The notes under the pieces are model-generated. The model was not told the origin of the DNA and did no database searches. It saw only the letters and a program-made list of their open reading frames with translations. This document shows positions 30,286 to 41,320 of a DNA stretch of 64,000 bases, piece by piece. Within the stretch, counting starts at the first letter, position 1, and every line of letters begins with the position of its first letter. Where the stretch lies: the NCBI RefSeq assembly GCF_000612445.1, contig NZ_BALC01000001.1, positions 310,001-374,000 on the forward strand. The letters are read 5' to 3'. Origin of the DNA: Liquorilactobacillus sucicola DSM 21376 = JCM 15457. Lineage in GTDB: Bacteria; Bacillota; Bacilli; Lactobacillales; Lactobacillaceae. A program made the translations under genes and the position numbers.

Positions 30286-30401
30286 AAGGAGGAGCTGTGC
30301 CAAAAGTTAACTTTTGGCACAGCTCCTCCTTTTATTCCGTATAAACGTGTTCCATAAGCCAAAAATTTCCGTCTATCTCGAATTACTTATAGTACGTGAT
30401 A
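30286..30401 (-). repeat. dispersed intergenic repeat, copy C
   Basis: A minus-orientation copy, shorter than B, D and E at its distal end. Its hairpin is a perfect 46-nt palindrome: 23 bases (30286-30308, beginning AAGGAGGAGCTGTGCCAAAA) are followed at once by their complement (30309-30331), then TTT. The rest matches the core shared with the other copies (CCGTATAAACGTGTTCCATAAG, given here as 30338-30359, and CGTCTATCTCGAATTAC). It probably terminates mccB transcription. Confidence 0.85.
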
Positions 30402-30470
30402 GGCCTCTGGAGTGACTAAGAAAGCCTTTTTGCCTTATTTAATAGAATAAGCCGTAGTTTCGCTACCGAT

Positions 30471-30500
30471 AGCCTATTTTTGAGCTCTTAGGCTTTTTTT
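30471..30500 (+). terminator. intrinsic terminator between mccB and trmK
   Basis: AGCCTA (30471-30476) pairs with TAGGCT (30489-30494) around a 12-nt loop, followed by T7. Apart from this hairpin and repeat copy C, the 368-bp gap before trmK shows no gene. Confidence 0.6.
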
Positions 30501-30561
30501 GTCTTTCAGAGTTAGTTATACTTAAATGTGTCCTATATTGATAAGGAGTTGTTGTACTTTA

Positions 30562-31260
30562 ATGGATGCAAAACATTTATCGACACGTTTATTAGCAGTA
30601 GCTGAACATGTTCCACTAGGAGCCCGGCTTGCAGATATCGGCTCTGACCATGCTTATCTCCCTGCATATTTAGGAATTAATAACAGGGTTAGCTATGCAG
30701 TTGCTGGCGAAGTTGTGGAGGGACCATACTTGAACGCTCTCCATGAAATACAAAAAGAAGGTCTTGCTCAAAAAGTTGCAGTTCGCTTGGCCGATGGATT
30801 GGCAGCAATTACACAAGAAGACGAGATTGACACAATCACGATCTGTGGCATGGGAGGTCCCTTGATTTGCCATATCCTTAATGAGGGTAAAGACAAGTTA
30901 GCAAGAAAGCCTAGATTGATTTTGCAGCCTAACATTGGTGAACGACAGGTCAGAGAATGGTTAAAGGAACACAGTTATCAAATCATAACTGAAGAGATTA
31001 TTGAAGAAGACAAGCATATCTATGAAATTATTGTTGCGGAATGGAAGGAAAAGACAACGGAACTGACTGATGATGACTATTTGTTTGGGCCTTTTTTGAG
31101 AAAAGAAAAAAGTCCGATTTTTGTAAAAAAATGGCAAAAAGAGCGAGAAAAATTACTTCATGTCCTGAATGAAATCAAAAAGGCTCGTCAGGTTCCATTG
31201 GAGCAAATAAAAATGTTAGAAATTAAAATAAAAAAGATCGGAGATGTATTGAATGGCTAA
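30562..31260 (+). CDS. trmK: tRNA m1A22 methyltransferase
   Basis: TrmK methylates N1 of A22 in bacterial tRNAs using SAM. The 232 residues match the family. The SAM site is ADIGSDHAYLPAYL (about 24-37), then GMGGPLICHIL (about 96) and LILQPNIGERQVREWL (about 117-132), followed by a coiled C-terminal helix pair. ATG 30562 lies 13 nt after AAGGAG (30543-30548). An in-frame ATG at 30526 exists but has no ribosome-binding site. The stop overlaps the next gene's start by 8 nt. Confidence 0.93.
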   Translation: MDAKHLSTRLLAVAEHVPLGARLADIGSDHAYLPAYLGINNRVSYAVAGEVVEGPYLNALHEIQKEGLAQKVAVRLADGLAAITQEDEIDTITICGMGGPLICHILNEGKDKLARKPRLILQPNIGERQVREWLKEHSYQIITEEIIEEDKHIYEIIVAEWKEKTTELTDDDYLFGPFLRKEKSPIFVKKWQKEREKLLHVLNEIKKARQVPLEQIKMLEIKIKKIGDVLNG

Positions 31261-32367
31261 GGTCCGAGATATCGTCGAACGTTTTGCTGATTTTGCACCG
31301 GCTTTTATGGCTGAAAAGGGCGATCCAATTGGGTTACAATTGGGGAGCTTGACGCTGAAGTTAACAAACTTATGGTAACGCTTGATGTGCGTCCAGAGGT
31401 CGTTCAGGAGGCTATTGCAAATGATGTTGATTTTATTTTTGCACATCATCCGGCAATGTTTAGACCCGTCAAGAAATTTGATTTAGCAAATCCGCAAAAC
31501 AGGATGTACGCAGAACTTTTGAGACATAATATTACAGTTTTTGCCGCGCATACTAACTTGGATAATGCAAATGGCGGAATGAATGATTGGCTGGCGGAAA
31601 AAATAGGTCTCAAAAAAACTTCCATTCTTTTACCCAAACGAAGTGAAGCGATGTTTAAATTAGCTGTTTTTATTCCACAGGATGCCGCCGCTAGATTGCG
31701 TAGAGACCTAGCTGCTGCTGGAGCCGGTAAAGTTGGAGATTATGATGCTTGTTCTTACTCATACGAAGGGATTGGGCGTTTTCGTCCAAATCAGCAGGCA
31801 CATCCTGCAATCGGGATAAAGGGTGAATTAACAGAAGTTAAGGAAGAAAAGGTCGAAGTTATTTTTCCGGCACGCAAAAAAGATAGTGTTTTCAAGGCAA
31901 TGTATGCGGCTCATCCGTATGAAGAACCTGTTTTTGATTTGTTACGAATTGAAGGAATGGGACAAACGTATGGAATGGGGCGTATAGGAACGTTAAAACA
32001 GCCGCAAACTGTTAAGCAACTAGCAGAGTTTTGTAAAGAGGCTTTTCAAATACCCGCTTTACGCATGGTTTCGAGAGAACCAGGCAAAAAAATTGAACGT
32101 GTCGCTATTTTAGGCGGAAGTGGTGGTCAATTTTACACTTATGCTAAGCGCCAAGGAGCGCAATTATATATAACGGGAGATATTTCTTATCATACCGGAC
32201 ACGATATTTTGGCAGCTGGATTGTCAGCTCTTGATCCAGGTCACCATATTGAGAGTGTCTGTAAGGGGAAGCTGCGGCAGTTGTTTATGACATGGAATGT
32301 TGAAAATAACTGGCAGCTGAAGATAATTGAGTCACAGCTTAACACGGATCCGTTTAGTTTTATCTAA
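31253..32367 (+). pseudogene. Nif3-like/DUF34 metal-binding protein, frameshifted
   Basis: A GTP cyclohydrolase I type 2 homologue (NIF3/YqfO family), with two metal-binding halves and a central PII-like insertion. Function is unsettled in the family. Metal-site segments are DFIFAHHPAMF (His pair), FAAHTNLDNANGGMNDWL, GGSGGQFYTYAKRQGAQLYI, TGDISYHTGHDI and DPGHHIES. One G is missing at about 31355 (AGCTTGACGCT where AGCTTGGACGCT is needed to read GSLDAEVNKLMVTLDVRPEV). The first 34 codons are therefore out of frame with the rest. Restored length is 371 residues, as in Bacillus YqfO. The trmK-nif3 pairing is standard. Confidence 0.9.
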
Positions 32368-32389
32368 TAAAAATTAGGGGAGTTTGCAA

Positions 32390-33637
32390 ATGACTAAATA
32401 CACAAATCTATTACCGCGTTTTATCAATTACGTAAAAAAGGACACGCGTTCAGATGAAAAATCTATTGCAATACCTTCAACTGAGAGCCAAGTCGCATTC
32501 GCTACGGAATTAGTCGGGGAGTTGAAAAAGCTGAAACTACAAGATGTGCATACATCTTCCAAGAGCGGGTATGTTTTGGCAACCCTGCCCGGAAATTTAC
32601 CGGAGGACAAGGAAGGCAAGACTATCGGTTTCATAGCTCATATGGATACAGCTGACTTTAATGCGCAAAACATTAAGCCACAAATTATCAAAAATTATGA
32701 CGGCGAGTCTGACATCACATTGGGAGATGGACATTATAGATTGTCACCAAAGGAGTTTTCTAATTTAAAAAACTATGCGGGGCACGATCTTGTTACAACA
32801 GATGGAACAACACTCTTAGGCGCAGATGATAAAGCGGGAATTGCTGAAATTATCACGGCTGTGGAGTATCTTAACGATCATCCAGAAATAAAACATGGTG
32901 AGATAAAGATCGGAATCGGACCAGATGAAGAGATAGGAACTGGAGCTGATAATTTTGATGTTACTGAATTTGGGGCCGACATTGCCTACACAGTTGATGG
33001 TGGACCATTAGGTGAACTTGAGTATGAGACCTTTAATGCAGCCCAAGCAAAACTGAAGATGATTGGTAAAAATGTTCATCCTGCTACAGCTAAGGGTGTT
33101 ATGATAAACGCGCTTCAACTAGCCTTTGATTTTCATGCGCAGCTTCCACAACGAGAAGTACCTGAAAAGACAGATGGAAGGCAAGGATTCTTTCACTTGG
33201 TAGAATTGAATGGGACGGTCGACGAAGCTGAGATGAGCTATATCATCCGTGACCATGATCGCCAAAAATTCGAAGCACGTAAAAGGTTGTTTAAAGAAAT
33301 TGTTGCGGAGATGAATGCAGGATTCGACACTAAGCGAATAATACTTGAGTTGAAGGATCAATATTATAATATGCGTGAAGTGATTGAAAAAGATATGACC
33401 GTCGTTGAGTTGGCTAAAAAGGCAATGGAAAATTTGAAAATCAAACCAATTATTTATCCAGTTCGCGGTGGAACAGATGGTTCAAAAATATCATTTATGG
33501 GTCTTCCGACACCTAACTTGTTCGCAGGCGGCGAGAATATGCACTCACGCTTTGAATATATTTCAGTTCAGGTAATGGAACAGGCGACATCTGTCATTTT
33601 GGAGATTGTCACTGAAGTTGCGAAACAAAATAGTTAA
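32390..33637 (+). CDS. pepT: tripeptide aminopeptidase PepT
   Basis: A cytosolic M20-family metallopeptidase removing N-terminal residues from tripeptides; 415 residues, normal for PepT. Zinc ligands and catalytic residues appear in [11 protein letters not shown] (about 78-88), [12 protein letters not shown] (about 143), [10 protein letters not shown] (about 176, Glu base) and [30 protein letters not shown] and [17 protein letters not shown] lie near the C-terminus. ATG 32390 follows AGGGGAGTTTGCAA. The 165-bp gap to clpB shows no clear element. Confidence 0.95.
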   Translation: MTKYTNLLPRFINYVKKDTRSDEKSIAIPSTESQVAFATELVGELKKLKLQDVHTSSKSGYVLATLPGNLPEDKEGKTIGFIAHMDTADFNAQNIKPQIIKNYDGESDITLGDGHYRLSPKEFSNLKNYAGHDLVTTDGTTLLGADDKAGIAEIITAVEYLNDHPEIKHGEIKIGIGPDEEIGTGADNFDVTEFGADIAYTVDGGPLGELEYETFNAAQAKLKMIGKNVHPATAKGVMINALQLAFDFHAQLPQREVPEKTDGRQGFFHLVELNGTVDEAEMSYIIRDHDRQKFEARKRLFKEIVAEMNAGFDTKRIILELKDQYYNMREVIEKDMTVVELAKKAMENLKIKPIIYPVRGGTDGSKISFMGLPTPNLFAGGENMHSRFEYISVQVMEQATSVILEIVTEVAKQNS

Positions 33638-33802
33638 CACAAACGTATGTTCATATTACAATTGAAGTGCTGAGGAAGGTATCTATTGTATGTCTTTAAC
33701 TGAGAATTAACTCAACTATCGTTAATAAGATGTACTACCAGCATTATTCTTAAGTTGAAGTTAGTGAAAAAATAAACTAATCAGATGATAAGGGAGATAA
33801 AA

Positions 33803-36409
33803 ATGCAGGAAGATAAATTAACGAGTGCGGCTCAAGCTGCGCTGGCAGAAGCACAACAGATTGCAGTGACACGACACCAGCAGGAAATAGATATTCCGCA
33901 ACTCTTCAAGTTTTTGCTTCAACCAGGAGAGTTTGGCGCTGAAATTTTTAAAAAAGCCGGTTTGAATGTTGCAGAGATTGAGAAGGAAGTTGACAAGGAA
34001 CTTGACCAACTGTCTGTAGTGGAAGGCCAGGTAAACTACGGACAAACTTTGAGTCGAAATCTTTTTCAACTGTTGCAAGAAGCAGACAAGCTGCGCGAGA
34101 ATTTCAAAGATGAGTATATAGCAGTCGAAACATTAATTCTGGCCTTATTCAAGTTAAAGTATCATCCGCTGACCAGTTATTTAGGATCAAAGGGACTCAC
34201 AGAAAAGAAAATGAAGAAAATAATCGAAGATCTTCGGGGGGGAGAGCGTGTGACATCCAAGAATCAAGAAGAACAGTATAAAGCTTTGGAGAAGTATGGA
34301 ATTGACTTGATCAAGCAGGTTCGCAGCGGGAAACAGGACCCCGTGATTGGTCGTGATGAAGAGATACGGGATGTAATAAGAATCCTTTCGCGTAAAACCA
34401 AAAACAACCCCGTTTTAATAGGTGAACCTGGGGTTGGGAAAACAGCGATTGTTGAAGGTTTAGCCCAGCGGATAGTACGCAAAGATGTTCCCGATAACTT
34501 GAAAGATAAAACACTTTTTTCATTAGATATGGGTTCCTTGATCGCAGGCGCGAAATACCGTGGCGAATTCGAAGAGAGGCTTAAGGCCGTATTGAAGGAA
34601 GTTACAAAAAGCGAAGGAAAGATTATTCTTTTTATTGATGAGATCCATAATATTGTCGGAGCCGGAAAAACAGAAGGCAGTATGGATGCGGGAAATATTT
34701 TGAAGCCAATGCTTGCTCGTGGCGAACTGCATTTGATAGGGGCAACTACTCTAGATGAATATCGTGAGTATATGGAGAAAGACAAAGCGCTTGAACGGCG
34801 CTTCCAGCGAGTCCTTGTTCAGGAACCAAGTGTTGAGGATACGATTTCAATTTTGCGCGGGTTGAAGGAACGTTTTGAGATCCATCATGGTGTTAGGATC
34901 CATGATAATGCGATTGTTGCAGCAGCAACACTGTCCAATCGTTATATCACTGATCGTTTCTTACCAGATAAAGCGATTGATTTGATCGATGAGGCGTGCG
35001 CAACAATCAGGGTCGAGATGAATTCAATGCCAACCGAATTGGATCAGATTACACGCCAGCTTATGCGGCAAGAGGTCGAAGAGGCAGCTTTGAAAAAAGA
35101 AAGCGATCCAGCTTCTAAAAAGAGGCTTAGTGAATTACAAGCAGAATTAGCCGAATCGCGACAGAAGACTAATGCACTTAAAATGCGTTGGGAAAATGAG
35201 AAAGCAGATATTCAGAAATTAAGTTCTAAGAAAGCAGAACTTGATCAAGCTAAACATAATTTAGAAGAAGCAGAAAACAATTACGATCTCGAAAAGGCAG
35301 CAAGGCTGCAACATGCAACAATTCCGGAGCTGGAAAAAGAACTCGCACAGCTTGAGCATGCGGAACGGCCTGATAATTGGCTGGTAGAAGAGTCAGTTAC
35401 TGAGAATGAAATTGCGGAAGTTGTTAGTCGCTCTACCGGAATTCCGGTGGCAAAATTAGTGCAGGGTGAACGTGAAAAACTGCTGCATTTACCAGAGAGT
35501 CTGCATAGGCGTGTTATTGGTCAAGATGAGGCAGTGGATGCTGTCGCGAACGCAGTAATCAGAGCACGCGCAGGTTTGCAGGATCCGAACCAGCCTTTAG
35601 GAACTTTCTTGTTTCTCGGGCCGACCGGGGTCGGAAAAACAGAATTAGCCAAAGCCCTAGCTGAAAACCTCTTTGATTCAGAAAGGCATATGGTTCGAAT
35701 TGATATGAGTGAATATATGGAAAAACAATCTGTCTCACGGTTGGTGGGAGCAGCTCCAGGATATGTCGGTTATGAAGAAGGTGGGCAGTTAACAGAAGCA
35801 GTTAGACGTAATCCCTACACTATTGTTTTGCTAGATGAGGTCGAGAAAGCGCACCCTGATGTCTTTAACATCTTGCTGCAGGTTTTTGATGATGGTCGTT
35901 TGACAGATGGTCAAGGACGGACAGTTGATTTTAAAAACACAATTATAATTATGACCTCTAACTTGGGTTCAAGTATTCTTTTAGATAATGTTGCGGATAG
36001 CGGGAAGATTGCTCCCGCAACACGTTCGCAGGTCATGAAATTAGCGCAGACTCATTTTAAACCCGAATTTTTGAATCGTATTGACGATATTATTATGTTT
36101 GCGCCTTTGAGCATACAAGCTATAACTCAAATCGTCGATAAGTTTATTGAATTACTTTCGCAACGATTATCTGAACAAGAGATCAAGCTTAAGATTGGTG
36201 CGGCTGCCAAAGAATGGATTGCACATGAAGGTTATGATCCGGCATATGGTGCGCGCCCATTGCAGCGTTTTATTACAAGTCATGTTGAAACTCCACTAGC
36301 TAAACAGATTATTGCGGGGAAAATCATGCCTCACTCGATAGTAACGATTGATCTCGGAGGACATGATGAACTTGTTTTCAAAGCTGAGGAAAGTAATGGA
36401 TTAGTTTAA
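33803..36409 (+). CDS. clpB: ATP-dependent chaperone ClpB
   Basis: ClpB is a hexameric AAA+ disaggregase that works with DnaK on heat-damaged proteins. The 868 residues are full length. The order is the N domain (about 1-145), AAA-1 with Walker [10 protein letters not shown] (about 206), a coiled-coil middle domain (about 405-525, rich in E, K and A), AAA-2 with GPTGVGKTE (about 611) and a C-terminal domain with [15 protein letters not shown]. No ClpP loop was sought. ATG 33803 follows AAGGGAGATAAAA. I looked for CIRCE and for a CtsR tandem repeat upstream and saw neither. Confidence 0.97.
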   Translation: MQEDKLTSAAQAALAEAQQIAVTRHQQEIDIPQLFKFLLQPGEFGAEIFKKAGLNVAEIEKEVDKELDQLSVVEGQVNYGQTLSRNLFQLLQEADKLRENFKDEYIAVETLILALFKLKYHPLTSYLGSKGLTEKKMKKIIEDLRGGERVTSKNQEEQYKALEKYGIDLIKQVRSGKQDPVIGRDEEIRDVIRILSRKTKNNPVLIGEPGVGKTAIVEGLAQRIVRKDVPDNLKDKTLFSLDMGSLIAGAKYRGEFEERLKAVLKEVTKSEGKIILFIDEIHNIVGAGKTEGSMDAGNILKPMLARGELHLIGATTLDEYREYMEKDKALERRFQRVLVQEPSVEDTISILRGLKERFEIHHGVRIHDNAIVAAATLSNRYITDRFLPDKAIDLIDEACATIRVEMNSMPTELDQITRQLMRQEVEEAALKKESDPASKKRLSELQAELAESRQKTNALKMRWENEKADIQKLSSKKAELDQAKHNLEEAENNYDLEKAARLQHATIPELEKELAQLEHAERPDNWLVEESVTENEIAEVVSRSTGIPVAKLVQGEREKLLHLPESLHRRVIGQDEAVDAVANAVIRARAGLQDPNQPLGTFLFLGPTGVGKTELAKALAENLFDSERHMVRIDMSEYMEKQSVSRLVGAAPGYVGYEEGGQLTEAVRRNPYTIVLLDEVEKAHPDVFNILLQVFDDGRLTDGQGRTVDFKNTIIIMTSNLGSSILLDNVADSGKIAPATRSQVMKLAQTHFKPEFLNRIDDIIMFAPLSIQAITQIVDKFIELLSQRLSEQEIKLKIGAAAKEWIAHEGYDPAYGARPLQRFITSHVETPLAKQIIAGKIMPHSIVTIDLGGHDELVFKAEESNGLV

Positions 36410-36418
36410 AAAGTGATG

Positions 36419-36453
36419 AAAAAAGCGGCTAGTCAAAAACTAGCCGCTTTTTT
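36419..36453. terminator. bidirectional intrinsic terminator
   Basis: AAAAAAGCGGCTAGT (36419-36433) and ACTAGCCGCTTTTTT (36439-36453) form a perfect 15-bp stem with a 5-nt loop, between the clpB end and the convergent DUF2929 gene. Confidence 0.92.
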
Positions 36454-36454
36454 G

Positions 36455-36640
36455 CTATTTGTTTGTTTTGGGTGTTTTTACGAAGAAGCTAAGGGCATTT
36501 ATAGCGATAAAACCAACGATCATTGCAGTAAGACCGCTAGATAATGCGGAAAAAGTTGTGCCTGACAAGGCCGAACTTATATAGCCGATAACTTCACCGT
36601 AAACAAAGCCCCAAAACAATATGGTCAATTGTTTTGACAT
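36455..36640 (-). CDS. DUF2929-like small membrane protein
   Basis: A 61-residue protein with two predicted membrane helices (about 5-25 and 33-53) and a short basic tail. The pattern WGFVYGEVIGYISSAL fits DUF2929, a small Lactobacillales family of unknown function that often lies beside dnaE, as here. The start at 36640 gives an 8-nt spacing to GAGGTG on the minus strand; the longer frame to 36658 would remove that spacing. It is divergent from dnaE. Confidence 0.75.
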   Translation of the reverse strand: MSKQLTILFWGFVYGEVIGYISSALSGTTFSALSSGLTAMIVGFIAINALSFFVKTPKTNK

Positions 36641-36793
36641 ATGAACAACACCTCGCAATACAACAGTAGTTTAGCATATTTTGGACGGCTTTTGAATTTT
36701 TTTTAAATCTGGCTGAATAGATTACTGTTTTTTAATAGGAAAGTGTTGCTATAATGTAGGTAGTATAAGAGAAGCAGGAAGGTGGGGGCAGTA

Positions 36794-39700
36794 GTGTTTG
36801 GAGTTTTGCAGATTATCAGCAGTTATAGTTTGCTTCAAAGTACGATAAAAATCCCACAGTTGGTAAGAGAAGCAAAAAAGAAGGGTTATCAGGCATTGGC
36901 ATTGACGGATGTTAATGTTATGTATGGAGTGATTGAATTTTATCATGAATGTTTAGCTGCTGGTATTAAGCCGATCTTGGGTTTAACTTTAGATCTTGGT
37001 CCTAAAGACCAGCTCTTACTGCTCGCACAGAATGAACGTGGTTATCAAAATCTGATGCATATTTCAACGCGGAAAATGCGCTCGCTCGCAGAAGGAGAGG
37101 AATTTTTCAAGCTGGATAAGGAAGACGAGTTGCAGGAATTGTCAATCATCACTCCGCCGCAAAATAGTTATGTTGAAAATTCAGTTTCACATGGGAAGTT
37201 GACAAATGCCAAGAATTATCTTGAGAAGCTGTCAGCGTTAGTTGGCACTTCTAAAAATATTTACATTGGAATTTCTTTGGCGATGGAAACTGCTCTACAG
37301 ACAACACTTGGACAGTTGGCAGAACAATTAAAAATCGCAACGGTTGCAGTTGAGCCGGTAAATTATTTAGAACAAAGCGACTTGTTTGAGTTGCAAGTGC
37401 TTGAGGCACTTAAAGATGGTAAGCAGCTGAGTGCAGAACAATTAAGTGTAGCGGGCAAAGCTAAGGGCAATGCTTGGCTTCGGCCTGTACAAGAAATCCA
37501 AGCCGAGTATTTACGGCGCGGTCTGCAGGCTCCTTTGACTGCAATGCAGAAGCTGTGCCGAGAGAATAAACTGCAACTGCATTTTTCTGCGCCTCGCTTA
37601 CCGCATTTTAAGACGCCTGGAAATGAGACTGCGCAAGATTTTCTACGTAAATTATGTGAGAATGGTTTAGAAAGAAGACTAAAAAAAATGTCAGTGGCCG
37701 ATGTTTCGGCCTACGAAGAGAGATTGGATTATGAATTAGCTGTGATCCATCGCATGGGTTTTGATGATTATTTCTTGATTGTGTGGGATGTTACTAATTA
37801 TGCACATCAAGCTCAGATTATGATTGGACCGGGTCGTGGATCGGCAGCAGGGTCACTCGTAGCATACGCCCTGTTTATTACAGATGTTGATCCGCTACGC
37901 TATGAGCTGTTATTTGAACGCTTTTTGAACGAAGAACGCGCTCAAATGCCTGATATTGATCTGGACATTCCAGACAATCGCCGGCAGCAGATTATTCGCT
38001 ACGTGCATCAAAGATATGGGGCCGAACATGTAGCTCAAATCATTACCTTTGGCACTTTGGGAGCTAAGCAGGTTTTACGCGATGTTGGACGTGTTTTCGG
38101 GATGCCGCAGTTTGAGATGAATGTATGGAGTAAGACAGTTCCTAGTGTTTTGCATGTTACGCTAAAAGAGGCTTATAAGAATTCTCCGAGCTTGCGTGAC
38201 CTAGTTGCGGATAGCGAAAAAAATAAGCTGCTTTTTAAAACAGCACTTGCTCTTGAAGGCTTGCCACGTCACTTTTCAATCCATGCTGCTGGAATTATTT
38301 TAAGCGATAAGAATTTAGCTGATGTTGTTCCCTTACAAGTGGGCAATGATGAAACCCTTCTGACACAGTATACTAAGGATACTGTTGAAGAAGTCGGTTT
38401 GCTGAAAATTGATTTTTTAGGTTTGCGGAATTTAAGCATTTTAGCCAATGCAGTTAAATGGATACAGAGTGGATATCAACAAAAACTTGATGTGCATAAT
38501 ATATCCTTGGATGATGAAGCCACCTTAAACCTTTTTCAGTTGGCTGATACGACAGGTGTTTTTCAATTTGAGTCTGCTGGCATAAAAAATGTTTTAAGGC
38601 ATCTGCGACCCAATTCATTTGAAGATATAGCAGCAGTTAATGCTTTGTACCGACCAGGCCCGATGGAAAATATTGATCACTTTATTCGTCGACGCCACGG
38701 TATCGAAGAAACGACGTATCCCGCAGAGATTTTGAAACCGATTCTGAAAAAAACATACGGAATACTTGTATATCAAGAACAAGTTATGCAGGTAGCATCC
38801 GCGATGGGTGGCTTTACACTTGGGCAGGCTGATTTGCTACGTCGCGCAATGAGCAAGAAAAAGGGCGCCGTTATCGAACAGATGAAAAGCCGTTTCGTTG
38901 TAGGAGCTCAAAAAAAGGGCTTTACAGTTGAAGTGGCAAACCAAGTATATGCATATATTGAAAAATTCGCTAATTATGGGTTCAACCGTTCACATGCTGT
39001 GGCGTATACTAAAATGGCTTTTCAGCTTGCCTACATCAAACAGCATTACCCAGCTGCTTTTTTTGCATCCTTGCTTAATGCAGTAATTGGTAATAGCAGC
39101 AAGATGAAGGATTATCTACTTGAAGCAAAGCAGCACCACATAAAGATTCACGCTCCTGATGTAAATGAGAGTCAGTTGCTCTTTATTTTGCATAAGCGCA
39201 GCATATATTTCGGATTGCAGAATGTCAAAACGATTAGAAGTGACTTTGCCAAACATATTATTGCTGAAAGACGACTGCATGGTAATTTCCGTGATTTTCA
39301 ATCCTTTTTGCAAAGAATTGATAACCGCTATTTGAAAAAAGACCCGCTAGAGGCACTGATTTATGCTGGTGCATTTGATGAGTTAGGGCAAAATCGGGCA
39401 ACTTTAGTGAAAAATCTTCCTAAAATGCTGAGTAATATTGAATTGAGCGGCAGCAACGTCGAATTGTTTGAAGCCTTGGCACCACGGTACGAGACTTTCA
39501 CTGAGATAGGTTTAGAAGAGCGCTTGCAAAACGAAGAAAAATATTTAGGTGTTTATCTTTCCGTTCATCCAGTTGAACAGTTTAGTGAGGTGGCACGGCA
39601 GCAAAATACGACTGTGATTTCGAGAATACCGGAGCAAAAAGAAACGTTGCGGTTTTTAGCCTACATTAAAAAGGTAAAAGTTATCCGCACTAAAAATGGA

Positions 39701-40138
39701 CAACAGATGGCGTTTGCAACTGGTGAAGACCAAACTGGTCAAATAGATATTACGATTTTTTCGGACTTATACAAGAAAGTTGCGGATGTACTAGCAGAAA
39801 AGGTGGTAATGCTTGTCAGTGGTAAAGCGGAACAGTCTAAAAGAGGCTTGCAGGTAGTAGCTCGCCAAATGATCCCTGCAAGCGAAGTGAAGCTGGAGCA
39901 GAAAGCTATATACTATATTCGGCTAACTAATAAAATTAGCAAAGATACACAGAAGCAAATGCTCAAACTGATGATGCAAAATCACGGACGAACTCCAGTT
40001 ATTTTATTTGAAGAGGTCACAGCAAAAAAAGTGATGCTCGACAAGCGTTATTGGTTGCAAAATGAACAAAGGGTCGTTGTAGCGTTATCAAAATTGCTAG
40101 GGCAAGAAAATGTAGTTTTACGAAATGAAAACAAATGA
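36794..40138 (+). CDS. dnaE: DNA polymerase III alpha subunit (DnaE type)
   Basis: A C-family replicative polymerase of 1114 residues. In Firmicutes it extends RNA primers and hands over to PolC. The order is an N-terminal PHP domain (about 1-270; several metal ligands appear lost, for example ISSYSLLQS where HSxYSLLDG is usual), the polymerase core with GPGRGSAAGSLVAYAL (about 352) and the catalytic PDIDLDIPDNRR (about 393), helix-hairpin-helix repeats, and a C-terminal OB domain (about 950-1030). GTG 36794 is chosen because AGGAAGG precedes it and homologues begin near this point; GTG 36782 lies inside that site. Confidence 0.95.
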   Translation: MFGVLQIISSYSLLQSTIKIPQLVREAKKKGYQALALTDVNVMYGVIEFYHECLAAGIKPILGLTLDLGPKDQLLLLAQNERGYQNLMHISTRKMRSLAEGEEFFKLDKEDELQELSIITPPQNSYVENSVSHGKLTNAKNYLEKLSALVGTSKNIYIGISLAMETALQTTLGQLAEQLKIATVAVEPVNYLEQSDLFELQVLEALKDGKQLSAEQLSVAGKAKGNAWLRPVQEIQAEYLRRGLQAPLTAMQKLCRENKLQLHFSAPRLPHFKTPGNETAQDFLRKLCENGLERRLKKMSVADVSAYEERLDYELAVIHRMGFDDYFLIVWDVTNYAHQAQIMIGPGRGSAAGSLVAYALFITDVDPLRYELLFERFLNEERAQMPDIDLDIPDNRRQQIIRYVHQRYGAEHVAQIITFGTLGAKQVLRDVGRVFGMPQFEMNVWSKTVPSVLHVTLKEAYKNSPSLRDLVADSEKNKLLFKTALALEGLPRHFSIHAAGIILSDKNLADVVPLQVGNDETLLTQYTKDTVEEVGLLKIDFLGLRNLSILANAVKWIQSGYQQKLDVHNISLDDEATLNLFQLADTTGVFQFESAGIKNVLRHLRPNSFEDIAAVNALYRPGPMENIDHFIRRRHGIEETTYPAEILKPILKKTYGILVYQEQVMQVASAMGGFTLGQADLLRRAMSKKKGAVIEQMKSRFVVGAQKKGFTVEVANQVYAYIEKFANYGFNRSHAVAYTKMAFQLAYIKQHYPAAFFASLLNAVIGNSSKMKDYLLEAKQHHIKIHAPDVNESQLLFILHKRSIYFGLQNVKTIRSDFAKHIIAERRLHGNFRDFQSFLQRIDNRYLKKDPLEALIYAGAFDELGQNRATLVKNLPKMLSNIELSGSNVELFEALAPRYETFTEIGLEERLQNEEKYLGVYLSVHPVEQFSEVARQQNTTVISRIPEQKETLRFLAYIKKVKVIRTKNGQQMAFATGEDQTGQIDITIFSDLYKKVADVLAEKVVMLVSGKAEQSKRGLQVVARQMIPASEVKLEQKAIYYIRLTNKISKDTQKQMLKLMMQNHGRTPVILFEEVTAKKVMLDKRYWLQNEQRVVVALSKLLGQENVVLRNENK

Positions 40139-40165
40139 AAACATATTGTGATAAAGTGAATTAAT

Positions 40166-40195
40166 TTGTATTTTTGCAAGACATATACTTATAAA
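40166..40195 (+). promoter_or_regulatory. candidate promoter of pfkA-pyk
   Basis: TTGTAT (40166-40171), an 18-nt spacer and TATAAA (40190-40195). Confidence 0.4.
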
Positions 40196-40254
40196 AGTGA
40201 TAAGATAGGCAATGGAGAATGTGTTGTTCCATAATATTTACTTGAGGTGAAAAA

Positions 40255-41217
40255 ATGAAACGCATAGGTATTTTAACAAGTGGTGGCGATGCAGCAGGAA
40301 TGAATGCATCAGTACGTGCAATTGCGCGCTCCGCAATCTCAGCCGGGCTCGAAGCTTATGGCATTAATTATGGCTTTGCCGGTTTGGTTGCTGGAGACAT
40401 CCATAAATTAGAGTCTATTGATATGGACGGGATCATTTCACGTGGTGGTACGATATTGTACTCTGCACGTTTCCCAGAATTTGCGGAAGAAAAAACACAG
40501 CTCAAAGGTATTGAACAACTCAAGAAATTTGGAATTGATGCTTTAGTTGTTATTGGTGGGGATGGCTCATATCACGGGGCAGAACGATTGACACAACATG
40601 GTTTCAATTCTATTGGTATGCCTGGAACTATTGATAACGATATTCCAGGGACTGATTTCACCGTAGGTTTTGATACGGCTGTCAGTGTTGCACTTGACGC
40701 ACTTGATCGTGTTAACGATACGGCAACATCTCATCAAAGAACTTTCATTGTTGAGCTAATGGGTCGCGGCGCCGGTGATATTGCTTTATGGGCCGGTGTA
40801 GCTGCTGATGCCGATGCAATTGTTATCCCTGAACGGGAATATGATATTGAGGCAATTGCTGAGAAGATTAAGCAGAACCGTAAAAACGGTAAGGATCATA
40901 ATCTTATCGTTTTGGCTGAGGGCGTAATGTCTGCTGCCGAATTTAAAGAAAAGTTGGATAAATTCGGAACACTTCACACACGTGCTATTACGTTAGGACA
41001 TATCCAACGCGGTGGTAGTCCAACTGCACGAGATCGTGTTTTGGCCAGTCGTTTTGGTGATTTTGCAGTTAAGCTTTTGCTTGAGGGCAAGGGTGGACTT
41101 GCAATTGGTATCAGAGATAACAAGCTTGTTGCTTCTGACATCATTGATACATTGGAAAATCACAAGCACATAACAGATGTTTCACTGCAGGATTTGAACG
41201 ACAGGTTGCGTTTCTAA
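40255..41217 (+). CDS. pfkA: 6-phosphofructokinase
   Basis: ATP-dependent PfkA catalyses fructose-6-phosphate to fructose-1,6-bisphosphate, the committed step of glycolysis. The 320 residues are full length. ATP-site [18 protein letters not shown] (about 4-21), [11 protein letters not shown] (about 100), the catalytic [12 protein letters not shown] (about 122-133), and [15 protein letters not shown] (about 160-174) are seen. ATG follows TTGAGGTGAAAAA. pyk follows after about 100 nt, the usual lactic-acid-bacterial pair. Confidence 0.97.
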   Translation: MKRIGILTSGGDAAGMNASVRAIARSAISAGLEAYGINYGFAGLVAGDIHKLESIDMDGIISRGGTILYSARFPEFAEEKTQLKGIEQLKKFGIDALVVIGGDGSYHGAERLTQHGFNSIGMPGTIDNDIPGTDFTVGFDTAVSVALDALDRVNDTATSHQRTFIVELMGRGAGDIALWAGVAADADAIVIPEREYDIEAIAEKIKQNRKNGKDHNLIVLAEGVMSAAEFKEKLDKFGTLHTRAITLGHIQRGGSPTARDRVLASRFGDFAVKLLLEGKGGLAIGIRDNKLVASDIIDTLENHKHITDVSLQDLNDRLRF

Positions 41218-41320
41218 TCCACGAAATATTTTAGACAGGAAACATTTCGCACCAATTAATTTAGGTAAAGATTAGACATTAAAGTCATCTTTAAAATTAT
41301 TCAAAGGGGAGATTTTACTC

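Noticed and set aside
33638-33802. CIRCE or CtsR operator before clpB
   Set aside because: No TTAGCACTC/GAGTGCTAA pair and no tandem GGTCAAA repeat were found in the upstream region.
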